From: Deltaproteobacteria bacterium
GTDB lineage: Bacteria; Desulfobacterota; Desulfobulbia; Desulfobulbales; BM004
Direction: 5' to 3'
Assembly: GCA_019312685.1 (NCBI GenBank)
Contig: JAFDCR010000262.1
Coordinates: 1 to 9,188, forward strand
Length of the DNA: 9,188 bases
The translations under genes and the position numbers were made by a program. The notes under the pieces were generated by a model that saw only the letters and a program-made list of their open reading frames with translations, was not told the DNA's origin and ran no database searches. Position 1 is the stretch's first letter. Each line of letters starts with the position of its first letter. This document shows, one piece after another, positions 1-6,575 of the stretch.

Positions 1-1085
1 CTCCGGATCTGGGCTATGAAATAGTCGATGTTGTCACTGACAGCGGTTCAATGGGGCCCGTTCCTTCCTACAACTTCAGTAATGTTACTGCAGACAACTC
101 TATTACCGCCTCTTTTTCTGCATGTATAAACCCTCCCGTCGTGCTCGATTGGGACGAATCCTATTTTTACACTATTCAGGAGGGGTATGACTACGCCAGT
201 ATTGGTTTGGGTTTGACCAATTTTACGCTTCGAATAATGTTCGGAATTTCCGCGGAAAATCTTTTCTTTGATCAGGGTGTGTCTGTCTTTCTTGATGGCG
301 GTTATGACTGTTCTTTCACAAACAAAGTACCCATCAGGCCCACCACCAGCAGTTACAATATGACAATTTCCGCCGGCAAGGTAACCCCTTCAAATATCGT
401 GTTGTCAACAGCCCCGTGCGATAGCAGTGATGTCACCCTTTGCACCAATAATGGAGACTGTACTGCTGCAGGTGGTTATTGGAGTGTTGATACTTGTATT
501 AGTGTGGTTATATCAGCAGGTGGTCGTGTATGGATGGATCGAAACCTTAGTGCCTCTCAGGTTGCCACGAGTTATGACGATCCGGCAGCATATGGCTACC
601 TGTACCAGTGGGGCAGGGCAGCTGACGGCCATCAGTTTCCCGAAGGTGGTGAATTAACTTTTACAACCAGTTCCAGTGATACTCCGGGACACGGCGATTT
701 TATCCTGACGGAGACTTCTCCTTTCGACTGGAGAGTACCGCAAAACAATAATTTGTGGCAGGGAGTCAATGGTACCAACAATCCCTGTCCTGCCGGATTC
801 AGGCTCCCGACAGAGGCGGAATGGCAGACTGAAGTGGCTTCATGGTCCAGTATGGATCCTGCAGGCGCTTTCGCCTCTCCCTTAAAGCTTGTTCTGGGAG
901 GGTTCCACTGCCACTATTGCGGCGAATTCTACGAAGAAGGCTACATCGGCTACTACTGGAGCAGCACGGTCTACCATACGGTCGATGGCAACTACTCACA
1001 CTACTTACAACTGGGACCCAGTTCCGCCGGCACGGACTACAACCACCGTGCGTATGGCTATAGCATCCGCTGCATTCAGGATTGA
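1..1085 (+). CDS. Secreted/surface protein with C-terminal FISUMP domain (5' end missing)
   Basis: The reading frame is open from base 3 to the TGA at 1083-1085, giving 360 residues; there is no stop before the ATG at base 51 and no ribosome binding site at that ATG, so the gene almost certainly begins upstream of the window. The first residues (GYEIVDVV, then YNFSNVTADNSITASF) match the end of a divergent InlB B-repeat (Flg_new_2-like) module. A middle part of about 100 residues is unrecognised. It is followed by a cysteine-rich stretch (CTNNGDCTAAGGYW) and, from about base 516 to the end, a Fibrobacter succinogenes major paralogous (FISUMP) domain: GGRVWMDRNL, YLYQWGRAADG, NPCPAGFRLPTEAEW, YYWSSTVY and the terminal SIRCIQD are its landmarks. 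FISUMP proteins are generally exported and cell-surface or lipoprotein-like; their biochemical role is poorly known. Signal peptide and upstream repeats, if any, are outside the window. Confidence 0.85.
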   Translation, partial: PDLGYEIVDVVTDSGSMGPVPSYNFSNVTADNSITASFSACINPPVVLDWDESYFYTIQEGYDYASIGLGLTNFTLRIMFGISAENLFFDQGVSVFLDGGYDCSFTNKVPIRPTTSSYNMTISAGKVTPSNIVLSTAPCDSSDVTLCTNNGDCTAAGGYWSVDTCISVVISAGGRVWMDRNLSASQVATSYDDPAAYGYLYQWGRAADGHQFPEGGELTFTTSSSDTPGHGDFILTETSPFDWRVPQNNNLWQGVNGTNNPCPAGFRLPTEAEWQTEVASWSSMDPAGAFASPLKLVLGGFHCHYCGEFYEEGYIGYYWSSTVYHTVDGNYSHYLQLGPSSAGTDYNHRAYGYSIRCIQD

Positions 1086-1188
1086 AGACACTTTGATGTG
1101 TTTTGCATCTTTTGAGTAAAACCACCCAAACCACCCTCCCCAATAGACTCATGAGAAGAGTAGCGGTGGAGTCCTATTATACAAACAC

Positions 1189-1228
1189 AAAAAAGGCCCC
1201 TCCCAGGTCATCGGGAAAGGGCCTTTTT
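1189..1228. terminator. Rho-independent terminator, probably bidirectional
   Basis: An A-run (1189-1194) precedes the arm GGCCCCTCCC (1195-1204). This pairs, with one mismatch and one bulge, with GGGAAAGGGCC (1213-1223), which is followed by five T. The loop is 8 bases. The A-run before the stem makes a U-tract on the opposite strand too, so it can end both the FISUMP transcript and a long 3' tail of the molybdenum operon. Its sequence, including part of the loop, closely resembles the terminator at 6218-6259. Confidence 0.85.
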
Positions 1229-1433
1229 AAAAGGCGACTTGTCTCTTTTCATGCTGAAGAATTGACCAATTTTTGTAAAATCAACACTTCTGAGTCTCAG
1301 TTTGTCGAATGTTTACGGTTTTTTCCCAGTTAGATCAATCATTGCCGTCGCCCCTCATTTGTATTTGATATTCAAAATATATGAAAAAACAATAAGACCT
1401 TACTACTAACAATCAAGTGCACTAAGGCGCCCT

Positions 1434-1506
1434 AAAGACCAAAGCCAAGGCGCCCCGGCTGCAGGTATCTTCCACAGGGAGGAGGTTCCCAATGAGGCTG
1501 TAAAGC
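1434..1506 (+). pseudogene. Degenerate coding-like repeat, copy 1 (AAGIFHR element)
   Basis: From 1456 to 1507 this is about 77% identical by eye (40 of 52 bases) to 6106-6157, in the same orientation. Read in one frame it gives PAAGIFHREEVPNEAVK, and most differences from copy 2 fall in third codon positions or make plausible amino-acid exchanges, as expected of diverged coding DNA. Further upstream, AAG ACC AAA GCC AAG GCG matches copy 2's KTLAEA codons only if one base is missing near 1451-1454, so the frame is broken. There is no start codon or ribosome binding site. I do not recognise the parent protein. Confidence 0.5.
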
Positions 1507-1548
1507 AAAATAAGTCAAACAAAAACCTGCCCCTTTGAGTTTATTTAT

Positions 1549-2151
1549 TCAGGCCCTCTTAAGCAGTTCTTGCTTTACGGCGGAAAGGTCTTCCTCTGTA
1601 TCAATATCCTTTAATATAAAAGGGTCGTCTACGGAAACCATGCGGCTGCGGTCTTTGTGTTGTTTCAGGAAACCCCGCATGCCGTCCTGTCCGTCATAGG
1701 TAAGGATCTGTTCTGCAAGTCTGCCGTCGATTAACGGCGGATGACCGCGCCTGGAGTTGAATTGGGGATAACAGACAAGGGTTAATGGATCCTTGCTATA
1801 TTCAGCCACCAATCCGTGGATTGTGGCTGGACGGACAAACGGGATATCAACAGGAAGCAGGAAAAAGGCATCGCATGCCCCCTTTAGTTCTTCTGCTCCC
1901 TTTTGAATTGATGAGAACATACCATCCTGATATTGATAATTTATCACATATCGAGATGAAACAGCCTTAACAACAGGAATTAAATCGGCTGAGCGATGAC
2001 CGACAACAGTAACAATATCGTCTATCCCTGAATCTGCAAACAGCCCGTAAACGTGTTCAAACAGTGATTTCCCATCAATTTCGAGCAGAGGCTTAAATCC
2101 TTTAATTCGAGAAGAAAGGCCGGCCGCAAGGATAAGGGCGCTGATCTTCAT
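1549..2151 (-). CDS. mocA: MocA-like molybdenum cofactor cytidylyltransferase (MobA-like NTP transferase fold)
   Basis: This 200-residue protein has the N-terminal nucleotide-binding signature LILAAGLSSRIKGFKPLL (residues 6-23), the metal-binding PVDIP motif (D102) and RGHP at 135-138, the layout of MobA/MocA-type nucleotidyltransferases. LAAG rather than LAGG favours the CTP-using MocA branch, which converts Mo-molybdopterin to the cytosine dinucleotide form used by xanthine-dehydrogenase-family enzymes; that substrate assignment is inferred from motif and context. The start chosen is the ATG at 2149-2151, one base after the xdhC stop (TAA-A-ATG), which implies translational coupling. An upstream ATG at 2187 would put 12 extra residues before the family's normal N-terminus, inside xdhC. 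It is the last gene of the operon and acts in the cytoplasm. Confidence 0.85.
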   Translation of the reverse strand: MKISALILAAGLSSRIKGFKPLLEIDGKSLFEHVYGLFADSGIDDIVTVVGHRSADLIPVVKAVSSRYVINYQYQDGMFSSIQKGAEELKGACDAFFLLPVDIPFVRPATIHGLVAEYSKDPLTLVCYPQFNSRRGHPPLIDGRLAEQILTYDGQDGMRGFLKQHKDRSRMVSVDDPFILKDIDTEEDLSAVKQELLKRA

Positions 2152-2152
2152 T

Positions 2153-3208
2153 TTATGCACTTGCCTTTTGTTCGGCACGGTGTTCAATTAATTCAGCCAC
2201 AATGCTGACCGCTATCTCTGCAGGTGTTTCAACATTCAATGGCAACCCGATGGGACAGTGCACCCGGTCTATGTCGCTTTGAGTAAACCCTTCAGACAGC
2301 AGGGCCCGGTATACGTAATCACGTTTCTTTCTGCTGCCAATCATACCAATATAACTTGCGCCGGTCCTCAACGCCTGCGCCAAAACTTCCTTATCAAAGC
2401 GGTGCCCCCTTGTGACTATGGCAATATAACTTCCGGCATTTACCTTGAACTGATCAAAAACTTTAGAGAAATCCCTGCATACATGCACTTCTGCCGCTTG
2501 AGGGAACCTTTCGGGATTAGCAAATTCAGGCCGGTCATCGATGACGATGGTTTTAAAGCCCACCCGTCTGGCAAAAAGCTCTATCTCTTTTGATACGTGT
2601 CCGGCGCCCATTATATAAAGGGATCTTGGAGGGGTTATTGCGGAAATGAGTAATCTGCTCTCACTTTCCTCAACCAGCACGGTATCGGACTTTTTCGAAT
2701 CATTTCCTTCAAGCAGGGCGTCCAGCATGTGGCCGTTTTCGATCTGACCATGCCATTTGCGGTCTGCAGTCCTTACGAGCCGGTCGACCTTAAATCCCTC
2801 GCCTTTATCTGAGAACTTTCCAACCCAGTAGAAAGGTTTTGCCATCTCGATTTCCCTGGTCATTATTGAGAACAGTTTAATGTTCTCATCCGAGGCTGGA
2901 ATATGTTCTGAAAGGACCCGCATTTTCCCTCCGCATACAAGGTCCAGGTCATGAGTCACTGCAGACTGTGTGAGGTTATAGGATGACAGAACAGCCCCCC
3001 CTGAACCAAAAAGCCCAAGGGCTGATTTGATAGCGTGGGCCTCAACGCCTCCTCCCCCTATAGTGCCGGAAATACTTCCATCCCTATTAACTATCATGTT
3101 GGAGCCGGATGTTCGGGGGGTCGAGCCGCTGCTGTCCGTGACGGTTACCAGAACCAGGTCCCGCCCCTCCCGAAGTGAAGTAAAAATCTGCTTAACCAGT
3201 TCGATCAT
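2153..3208 (-). CDS. xdhC: XdhC/CoxI family molybdenum-enzyme maturation factor
   Basis: The 351 residues carry both XdhC domains. The N-terminal XdhC/CoxI part has GSTPR (28-32), GTIGGGGVEA (48-57) and CGGKMRVL (92-99). The C-terminal Rossmann-like part has YIMGAGHVSKEI near residue 200, then VTRGHRFDKEVL, YIGMIGSRKKR and the conserved IGLPLNVETPAEIAVSI segment. Family members bind the molybdenum cofactor, assist its sulfuration and deliver it to a xanthine-dehydrogenase-family apoenzyme in the cytoplasm. The usual Cys after GGG is Gly here (GGGGVE). The start ATG at 3206-3208 has the purine-rich AGGGTG/GGGAAGG upstream and lies inside a 20-codon reading frame that resembles the start of a moeA-like gene, so xdhC translation may be coupled to that remnant. 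The gene ends one base before mocA. Confidence 0.93.
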   Translation of the reverse strand: MIELVKQIFTSLREGRDLVLVTVTDSSGSTPRTSGSNMIVNRDGSISGTIGGGGVEAHAIKSALGLFGSGGAVLSSYNLTQSAVTHDLDLVCGGKMRVLSEHIPASDENIKLFSIMTREIEMAKPFYWVGKFSDKGEGFKVDRLVRTADRKWHGQIENGHMLDALLEGNDSKKSDTVLVEESESRLLISAITPPRSLYIMGAGHVSKEIELFARRVGFKTIVIDDRPEFANPERFPQAAEVHVCRDFSKVFDQFKVNAGSYIAIVTRGHRFDKEVLAQALRTGASYIGMIGSRKKRDYVYRALLSEGFTQSDIDRVHCPIGLPLNVETPAEIAVSIVAELIEHRAEQKASA

Positions 3209-3254
3209 GGCTGAGCACCCTTCCCACCGCGTCCATAACAGGTATAAGTTTCAT
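3192..3254 (-). pseudogene. N-terminal remnant of a MoeA-like molybdopterin-binding protein gene
   Basis: Seven bases after the stop of the large subunit, and preceded by AGGGTG at good spacing, an ATG at 3252-3254 opens a frame that reads MKLIPVMDAVGRVLSHD before stopping at TAA (3192-3194). From memory of the family, this matches the typical start of MoeA/MoCF-domain molybdopterin-binding proteins (MK-IPVE-AVG-VL-HDIT). Everything after the HD dipeptide is missing, and the xdhC start codon sits exactly across the HD codons (CATGAT). The simplest reading is a deletion that removed the rest of the gene and left a leader peptide overlapping xdhC by 17 bases. A short functional leader peptide is the alternative. 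Confidence 0.55.
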
Positions 3255-3261
3255 CAGCGGA

Positions 3262-5409
3262 TCACCCTTTTTTCAATAACCCGGTATTAAAGGGAAGCTC
3301 CCGCAACCTGACACCGGTGGCTCTGAAAACGGCATTGGCCACGGCCGGGGCGACGGTAGGCAATCCGGGTTCACCGACCCCGCCGATTTCATGATGGCTT
3401 TTTGCAATATATACTTCAATCTCGGGCACGCCTGACATTGTCAGAATCGGGTATTCATCAAAGTTGGCGGTCTTGACCCCGCCTTTGGAAAAATGAACCT
3501 TTTCATGAAACGCCACACTGAGTGCCATAATGGCGGCCCCTTCCACCTGGGCGGTTATGGCATCCGGATAAACGGCAGGGCCGCAGTCTATGGTACAGAC
3601 GAGCTTATGGACTTTGACTTTACCGGTCTTCCGGTCAACTGACACTTCAGCCATGTGGGCGGCAGATGAACCGAAACAGGTTCCTACGGCTACACCCCTG
3701 GAGCGATCCGCAGGCGCAGAGCCCTCCCACCCGGTTTTTTCAGCCAGAAGAGACAAGGCGCTGTAGGGCCTGGAATCCTTCTCCATCAGGTCCAGACGGA
3801 ATTGAACCGGATCCTTTTTAGCCTTATATGCAAGTTCATCCATAAACGTTTCGATCGCAAAAACATTTATTGCATATCCCACCGATCTCCAGAAACCCAC
3901 CGGGATCGGCAGATCCATCATCACATATTCCATCAGGCGGTTCTGAAGTTTGTAAGGCATGTCCGGTATACCATGGAGGGAACTTGGATCGATGTTATTC
4001 TCCACAAACTCCGGCATGGAGCGGGTCATGATGGACGGTGAAGCAACCTTGTGGGACCAGGCGACTACTTTGCCGCTCTCGTCCAGTCCGCCCTGGATCT
4101 TAGATACACTTCCCGGCCGGAAATAGTCATTGGCAAAATCATCCTCCCTGGTCCACATCACCTTGACCGGACGTTGGAGGATTTTGGCAAGGGAGACGGC
4201 ATCGACAACAGGGTCTGTTTCCACGCGCAGCCCGAAACCGCCGCCAACATAAGTTGTCATCACCTCTATCTTGTCCGGCGGCAGCCCGGTAATTTTCGCG
4301 GCAGCGTCCTGGGCAGCCGTCTGTCCCTGGGTCGGAACCCATACCCTGCACCGGTCCTTTTCCACCTGCGCGGTACAGTTAATGGGCTCGAGTTGGGCAT
4401 GGGAGATATAGGGAAATTTGTACGAGGCTTCAATTCTTACCGAAGCCTTGGCAAGTGCTCCTGCGGCATCACCAACGGATTCGGCAGCCACGCCGGCTTT
4501 TACCAGATGCGCCGTGAATGCCTCATCCAGTGTTTCGTCATTCAGTTGAGGATAGGGGGATTTCGTCCATTTGATATTGAGCTTTTTACGCCCCTGCAAA
4601 GCAGCATAGGTGGTTGTGGCGCATACGGCGACCCTGTTTTCCAGCTCCATTACGTCAACCACCCCTTTTACCGCCATTGCCGCTTTCCTGTCATATGACT
4701 CCGGACTTACGCCGTAATAGGGCGGGCGGGCGACAACAGCAATGACCATATCCGGAAGCTGCATATCAATGCCATAAACGGCTGTTCCCGCCACCTTGGC
4801 GGGAATATCCAGCCGGTCTCTGGACGAACCGATAATGCGGTAGTCCTTTGCATTCTTGAACGGCGGGTTTTCCGGAACCGGATGTTCCTGCGCCTTCGGG
4901 ACAAGCTTTCCGTAGCCCAGGCTGCGGCCGTCCGGGTTGATCACCCTGCCTTTATCTGTGTTACATTTTTCAGCGTCGATCCCCCATTCTTTTGCCGCGG
5001 CCGCAATAAGCATCTGACGTGCCGCTGCTCCGGCTTTGCGTATCAAATCCCAACGGTGGCGTATACTGGTACTGCCCCCGGTAACCTGAGCATGCCAGAA
5101 AGGATTTTTGAAAGGTTCTGCGGCCGGGGCCATCTTAACCTGGATTTTAGGCCAGTCTGCATCCAGTTCCTCGGCCACAATCATGGCAATGCCGGTTTGG
5201 GAGCCCTGCCCGAGATTCGACTGGCCGACCCATACTGTAACCGTATCGTCTGTGGCTATCTCTACAAAGGCATGAGGCTTGAAGGATGTATCAGTCCCGG
5301 CAATTACCGGTGATGCATTAAACAGCTGGAGTTCACCGGATATTGCGGTTACTGCGACCACCAGGCTGCTCTTCTTCAGGAAGTCTCTTCTTGTCATATC
5401 AGTCTTCAT
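3262..5409 (-). CDS. iorB: Tat-exported molybdopterin-binding large subunit, IorB-like xanthine dehydrogenase family
   Basis: This 715-residue protein begins with a twin-arginine signal, TRRDFLKKSSLVVAVTA (residues 6-22), so the cofactor-loaded enzyme should be exported to the periplasm. The mature part has the molybdopterin-contact motifs of the family in order: VGQSNLGQGSQTGIAMIVAEE near the N-terminus, QGQTAAQ, GGGFGLRVE, FWRSVGYAINVFAIETFMDE, and GVGEPG (677-682), whose Glu680 is the expected catalytic base. An early export signal and about 700 residues fit isoquinoline 1-oxidoreductase beta-type subunits rather than classical XdhB. The reaction would be hydroxylation of an aldehyde or N-heterocycle with water as oxygen source; the true substrate cannot be read from sequence. 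The ATG at 5409 is chosen because it has a strong ribosome binding site and begins right before the Tat signal; the ATG at 5490 lies inside the preceding gene. It starts 11 bases after the 2Fe-2S gene. The gene symbol denotes the subfamily, not a proven substrate. Confidence 0.9.
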   Translation of the reverse strand: MKTDMTRRDFLKKSSLVVAVTAISGELQLFNASPVIAGTDTSFKPHAFVEIATDDTVTVWVGQSNLGQGSQTGIAMIVAEELDADWPKIQVKMAPAAEPFKNPFWHAQVTGGSTSIRHRWDLIRKAGAAARQMLIAAAAKEWGIDAEKCNTDKGRVINPDGRSLGYGKLVPKAQEHPVPENPPFKNAKDYRIIGSSRDRLDIPAKVAGTAVYGIDMQLPDMVIAVVARPPYYGVSPESYDRKAAMAVKGVVDVMELENRVAVCATTTYAALQGRKKLNIKWTKSPYPQLNDETLDEAFTAHLVKAGVAAESVGDAAGALAKASVRIEASYKFPYISHAQLEPINCTAQVEKDRCRVWVPTQGQTAAQDAAAKITGLPPDKIEVMTTYVGGGFGLRVETDPVVDAVSLAKILQRPVKVMWTREDDFANDYFRPGSVSKIQGGLDESGKVVAWSHKVASPSIMTRSMPEFVENNIDPSSLHGIPDMPYKLQNRLMEYVMMDLPIPVGFWRSVGYAINVFAIETFMDELAYKAKKDPVQFRLDLMEKDSRPYSALSLLAEKTGWEGSAPADRSRGVAVGTCFGSSAAHMAEVSVDRKTGKVKVHKLVCTIDCGPAVYPDAITAQVEGAAIMALSVAFHEKVHFSKGGVKTANFDEYPILTMSGVPEIEVYIAKSHHEIGGVGEPGLPTVAPAVANAVFRATGVRLRELPFNTGLLKKG

Positions 5410-5412
5410 AGT

Positions 5413-5422
5413 ATCACCCCCT
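5413..5422 (-). promoter_or_regulatory. Ribosome binding site fixing the iorB-like start
   Basis: Read on the minus strand this is AGGGGGTGAT, placed 3 bases (5410-5412) before the ATG at 5407-5409, with its purine core (AGGGGG, 5417-5422) 7 bases away. It straddles the stop codon of the upstream 2Fe-2S gene. It supports 5409 over the longer in-frame start at 5490. Confidence 0.7.
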
Positions 5423-5873
5423 ATTTCCTGCTCAGTTCCGCAGCCAGCTGAACGGCCTTTTTTATCCTGGGGTGTGAGCCGCAGCGGCAAAGGACATTAT
5501 CCAATGCCTCATCAACCTGCTTTGCAGAAGGATTCGGCCGGCGCGACAGAAAATCAATGGTCTGGAGCATAATACCCGACTGGCAATAGCCGCACTGGGG
5601 AACCTGTTTTTCGATCCAGGCAATTTTTACCGGATGATTTTCAGGCAGGCCTTCAATGGTGATGATTTTGCCTTTCCGGACGTCGGCAACCGGAATGGAA
5701 CAGGATCGGACAGCCTCATCATCAATAAGAACCGTACAGACCCCGCATTCAGCAATCCCACAGGTATACTTAACGCTTGTGATTCCCAGGTTATCCCTTA
5801 AAACCCAAAGTAAAGGGGTATCCGGCGCCGCATCCACTTTCCTTTTTTTCCCGTTCACATGTAATGAAATCAT
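5421..5873 (-). CDS. iorA: 2Fe-2S iron-sulfur small subunit of molybdenum hydroxylase (IorA/CoxS-like)
   Basis: The 150 residues show the two-cluster fold of the family. The plant-ferredoxin-type cluster uses Cys38, 43, 46 and 58 (CGIAECGVC plus a Cys 12 residues on). The C-terminal helical cluster uses Cys94, 97, 129 and 131 (QCGYC, then CRC 31 residues later); Gln93 before CGYC normally contacts the molybdopterin. It passes electrons from the molybdenum site to an external acceptor. It has no signal peptide, so export would be by hitch-hiking with the Tat-bearing large subunit. The start at 5871-5873 has a near-perfect AAGGAGG (5878-5884) upstream. It is the first gene of the operon; no FAD subunit gene is present, as in two-subunit IorAB-type enzymes. 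The gene symbol names the subfamily, not a proven substrate. Confidence 0.93.
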   Translation of the reverse strand: MISLHVNGKKRKVDAAPDTPLLWVLRDNLGITSVKYTCGIAECGVCTVLIDDEAVRSCSIPVADVRKGKIITIEGLPENHPVKIAWIEKQVPQCGYCQSGIMLQTIDFLSRRPNPSAKQVDEALDNVLCRCGSHPRIKKAVQLAAELSRK

Positions 5874-6072
5874 ACTCCCTCCTTATTGCGGTAGACTATT
5901 CCGGCAGGTTATACGCTCAATCAACTTTATTGGATGATTAGATTACAACTTTATAAAAAATCATCATAGAAAAAATGACGCATATTGATTTCATATAAAT
6001 AACCAAGAGATTGTATCATAAAAGCGAACTAATCCCTTAGGTTGTTTGGGCACAACTTTCCATATTAGATGA

Positions 6073-6192
6073 AATTTGAGAGAAAAGACTCTTGCCGAAG
6101 CCGTTCCGGCTGCCGGCATCTTCCACAGGAAAAATGTTCCCATCGGGGCAGTGAAGGAATATATGAGGGAGAAAGGTATTGAGACGCGATAA
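6073..6192 (+). pseudogene. Coding-like 3' fragment, copy 2 (AAGIFHR element)
   Basis: An open frame after a TGA at 6070-6072 runs to TAA at 6190-6192. It reads EKTLAEAVPAAGIFHRKNVP and ends in AVKEYMREKGIETR, which looks like a genuine protein C-terminus, with a terminator 25 bases further on. There is no start codon or ribosome binding site, so it is best read as the surviving 3' end of a decayed gene. The central 52 bases are about 77% identical to 1456-1507. I do not recognise the family. Confidence 0.5.
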
Positions 6193-6217
6193 ATAGTGAA
6201 AGTAACAGTGCGCAATT

Positions 6218-6259
6218 AAAAAGGCCCTTCCCAAAAATCATCGGGAAGGGCCTTTTTTT
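6218..6259. terminator. Bidirectional rho-independent terminator
   Basis: A perfect 10-bp stem, GGCCCTTCCC (6223-6232) with GGGAAGGGCC (6243-6252), has a 10-base loop, five A before it and seven T after it. It gives a U-tract on both strands. On the minus strand it lies 18 bases after the csp stop and ends the RNA-binding cluster; on the plus strand it follows the remnant at 6073-6192. Confidence 0.93.
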
Positions 6260-6277
6260 CTGCTTTGAAGTATATGA

Positions 6278-6478
6278 CTACAGTTGCACAACCATCGCGG
6301 CTGCCGGTCCCTTTTGACCTTCAACAATCTCAAACTGTACACGTGCTCCTTCAGTCAGGGACTTGAAGCCCTCTGCCTGAATCGCAGTATGATGAACAAA
6401 TACATCTCCACCACTGTCTTGCTCGATAAAACCAAAGCCTTTTGCATCATTAAACCATTTTACTGTACCTTCAACCAT
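6278..6478 (-). CDS. Cold-shock domain protein, CspA family
   Basis: This complete 66-residue cold-shock domain begins GTVKWFNDAKGFGFI, with RNP1 as KGFGFI (13-18) and RNP2 as VFVHH (26-30), and the usual C-terminal GPAAAMV segment. Family members bind single-stranded RNA and DNA, melt RNA structure and act as chaperones or antiterminators in the cytoplasm. A strong AAAGGAG lies 9 bases before the ATG. It is the last gene of a minus-strand group with an RRM protein 97 bases upstream, and it is followed closely by a strong terminator. The 97-base spacer contains two hairpins, so it may have a structured leader or its own promoter; whether it is cold-induced cannot be read from the sequence. 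Confidence 0.96.
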   Translation of the reverse strand: MVEGTVKWFNDAKGFGFIEQDSGGDVFVHHTAIQAEGFKSLTEGARVQFEIVEGQKGPAAAMVVQL

Positions 6479-6501
6479 TTTACGTTACTCCTTTTGTTCT
6501 T

Positions 6502-6547
6502 GGTTCATTTAAGAACCGGTTAATAGGCAGAATTGCAAAATCCTGCC
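6502..6547 (-). promoter_or_regulatory. Two consecutive hairpins in the csp leader
   Basis: In the 97-base gap before csp, the minus strand can fold GGCAGGATT-TTGC-AATTCTGCC (6526-6547; 9 bp including one G-U pair) and then GGTTC-TTAAAT-GAACC (6502-6517; 5 bp). The second hairpin ends 7 bases before the csp ribosome binding site. Neither is followed by a U-tract, so they are not terminators. A role as a structured leader or RNA-stability element is inference. Confidence 0.4.
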
Positions 6548-6575
6548 CGTTTATAGTTTTTTGCTTATGCTGATC

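Larger units (their letters stand above)
1086..1548. other. Intergenic region between convergent genes
   Basis: This 463-base gap lies between the 3' ends of the FISUMP gene (plus) and the mocA-like gene (minus). It holds the hairpin terminator at 1189-1228, an AT-rich stretch around 1360-1420 with no recognisable gene, and a degenerate coding-like repeat at 1434-1506. Two GGCGCC palindromes (1426-1431 and 1449-1454) could pair, but only as a 6-bp stem with a 17-base loop. A 76-codon frame across 1103-1333 runs through the terminator and resembles no protein. Confidence 0.7.
5874..6277. other. Region between the molybdenum operon and the cold-shock gene
   Basis: This gap lies upstream of the 2Fe-2S gene and downstream of csp. 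Bases 5874-6000 must carry the operon promoter on the minus strand. AT-rich TATAAC- and TATAAA-like hexamers are present on that strand, but none has a convincing partner at -35, so no promoter is called. Bases 6073-6192 hold a coding-like remnant and 6218-6259 a terminator. No operator-like inverted repeat was seen near the operon start. Short minus-strand frames in 5991-6234 are antisense to the remnant and look like nothing known. Confidence 0.6.

Noticed and set aside
799..1152. A 117-codon minus-strand frame opposite the FISUMP domain
   Set aside because: It is rich in Cys, Arg and Ser as expected from a shadow frame, while the plus-strand frame carries clear FISUMP motifs.
1103..1333. 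A 76-codon plus-strand frame
   Set aside because: It runs through a strong terminator hairpin and has no family resemblance.
1426..1454. Repeated GGCGCC palindromes as a hairpin or operator
   Set aside because: The stem would be only 6 bp with a 17-base loop, and the second copy is part of the degenerate coding repeat.
2152..2187. Longer start for the MocA-like protein at 2187
   Set aside because: The extra 12 residues overlap xdhC and precede the normal MKISALILAAG family start.
4051..4698. A 215-codon plus-strand open frame
   Set aside because: It lies fully antisense to the molybdopterin subunit, resembles no protein family and has no ribosome binding site.
5410..5490. Longer start for the molybdopterin subunit at 5490
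   Set aside because: It would put 27 residues before the Tat signal inside the 2Fe-2S gene; the ATG at 5409 has a strong ribosome binding site.
5991..6234. Two overlapping minus-strand frames of 65-74 codons
   Set aside because: They are antisense to the coding-like remnant and read as low-quality hydrophobic shadow sequence.
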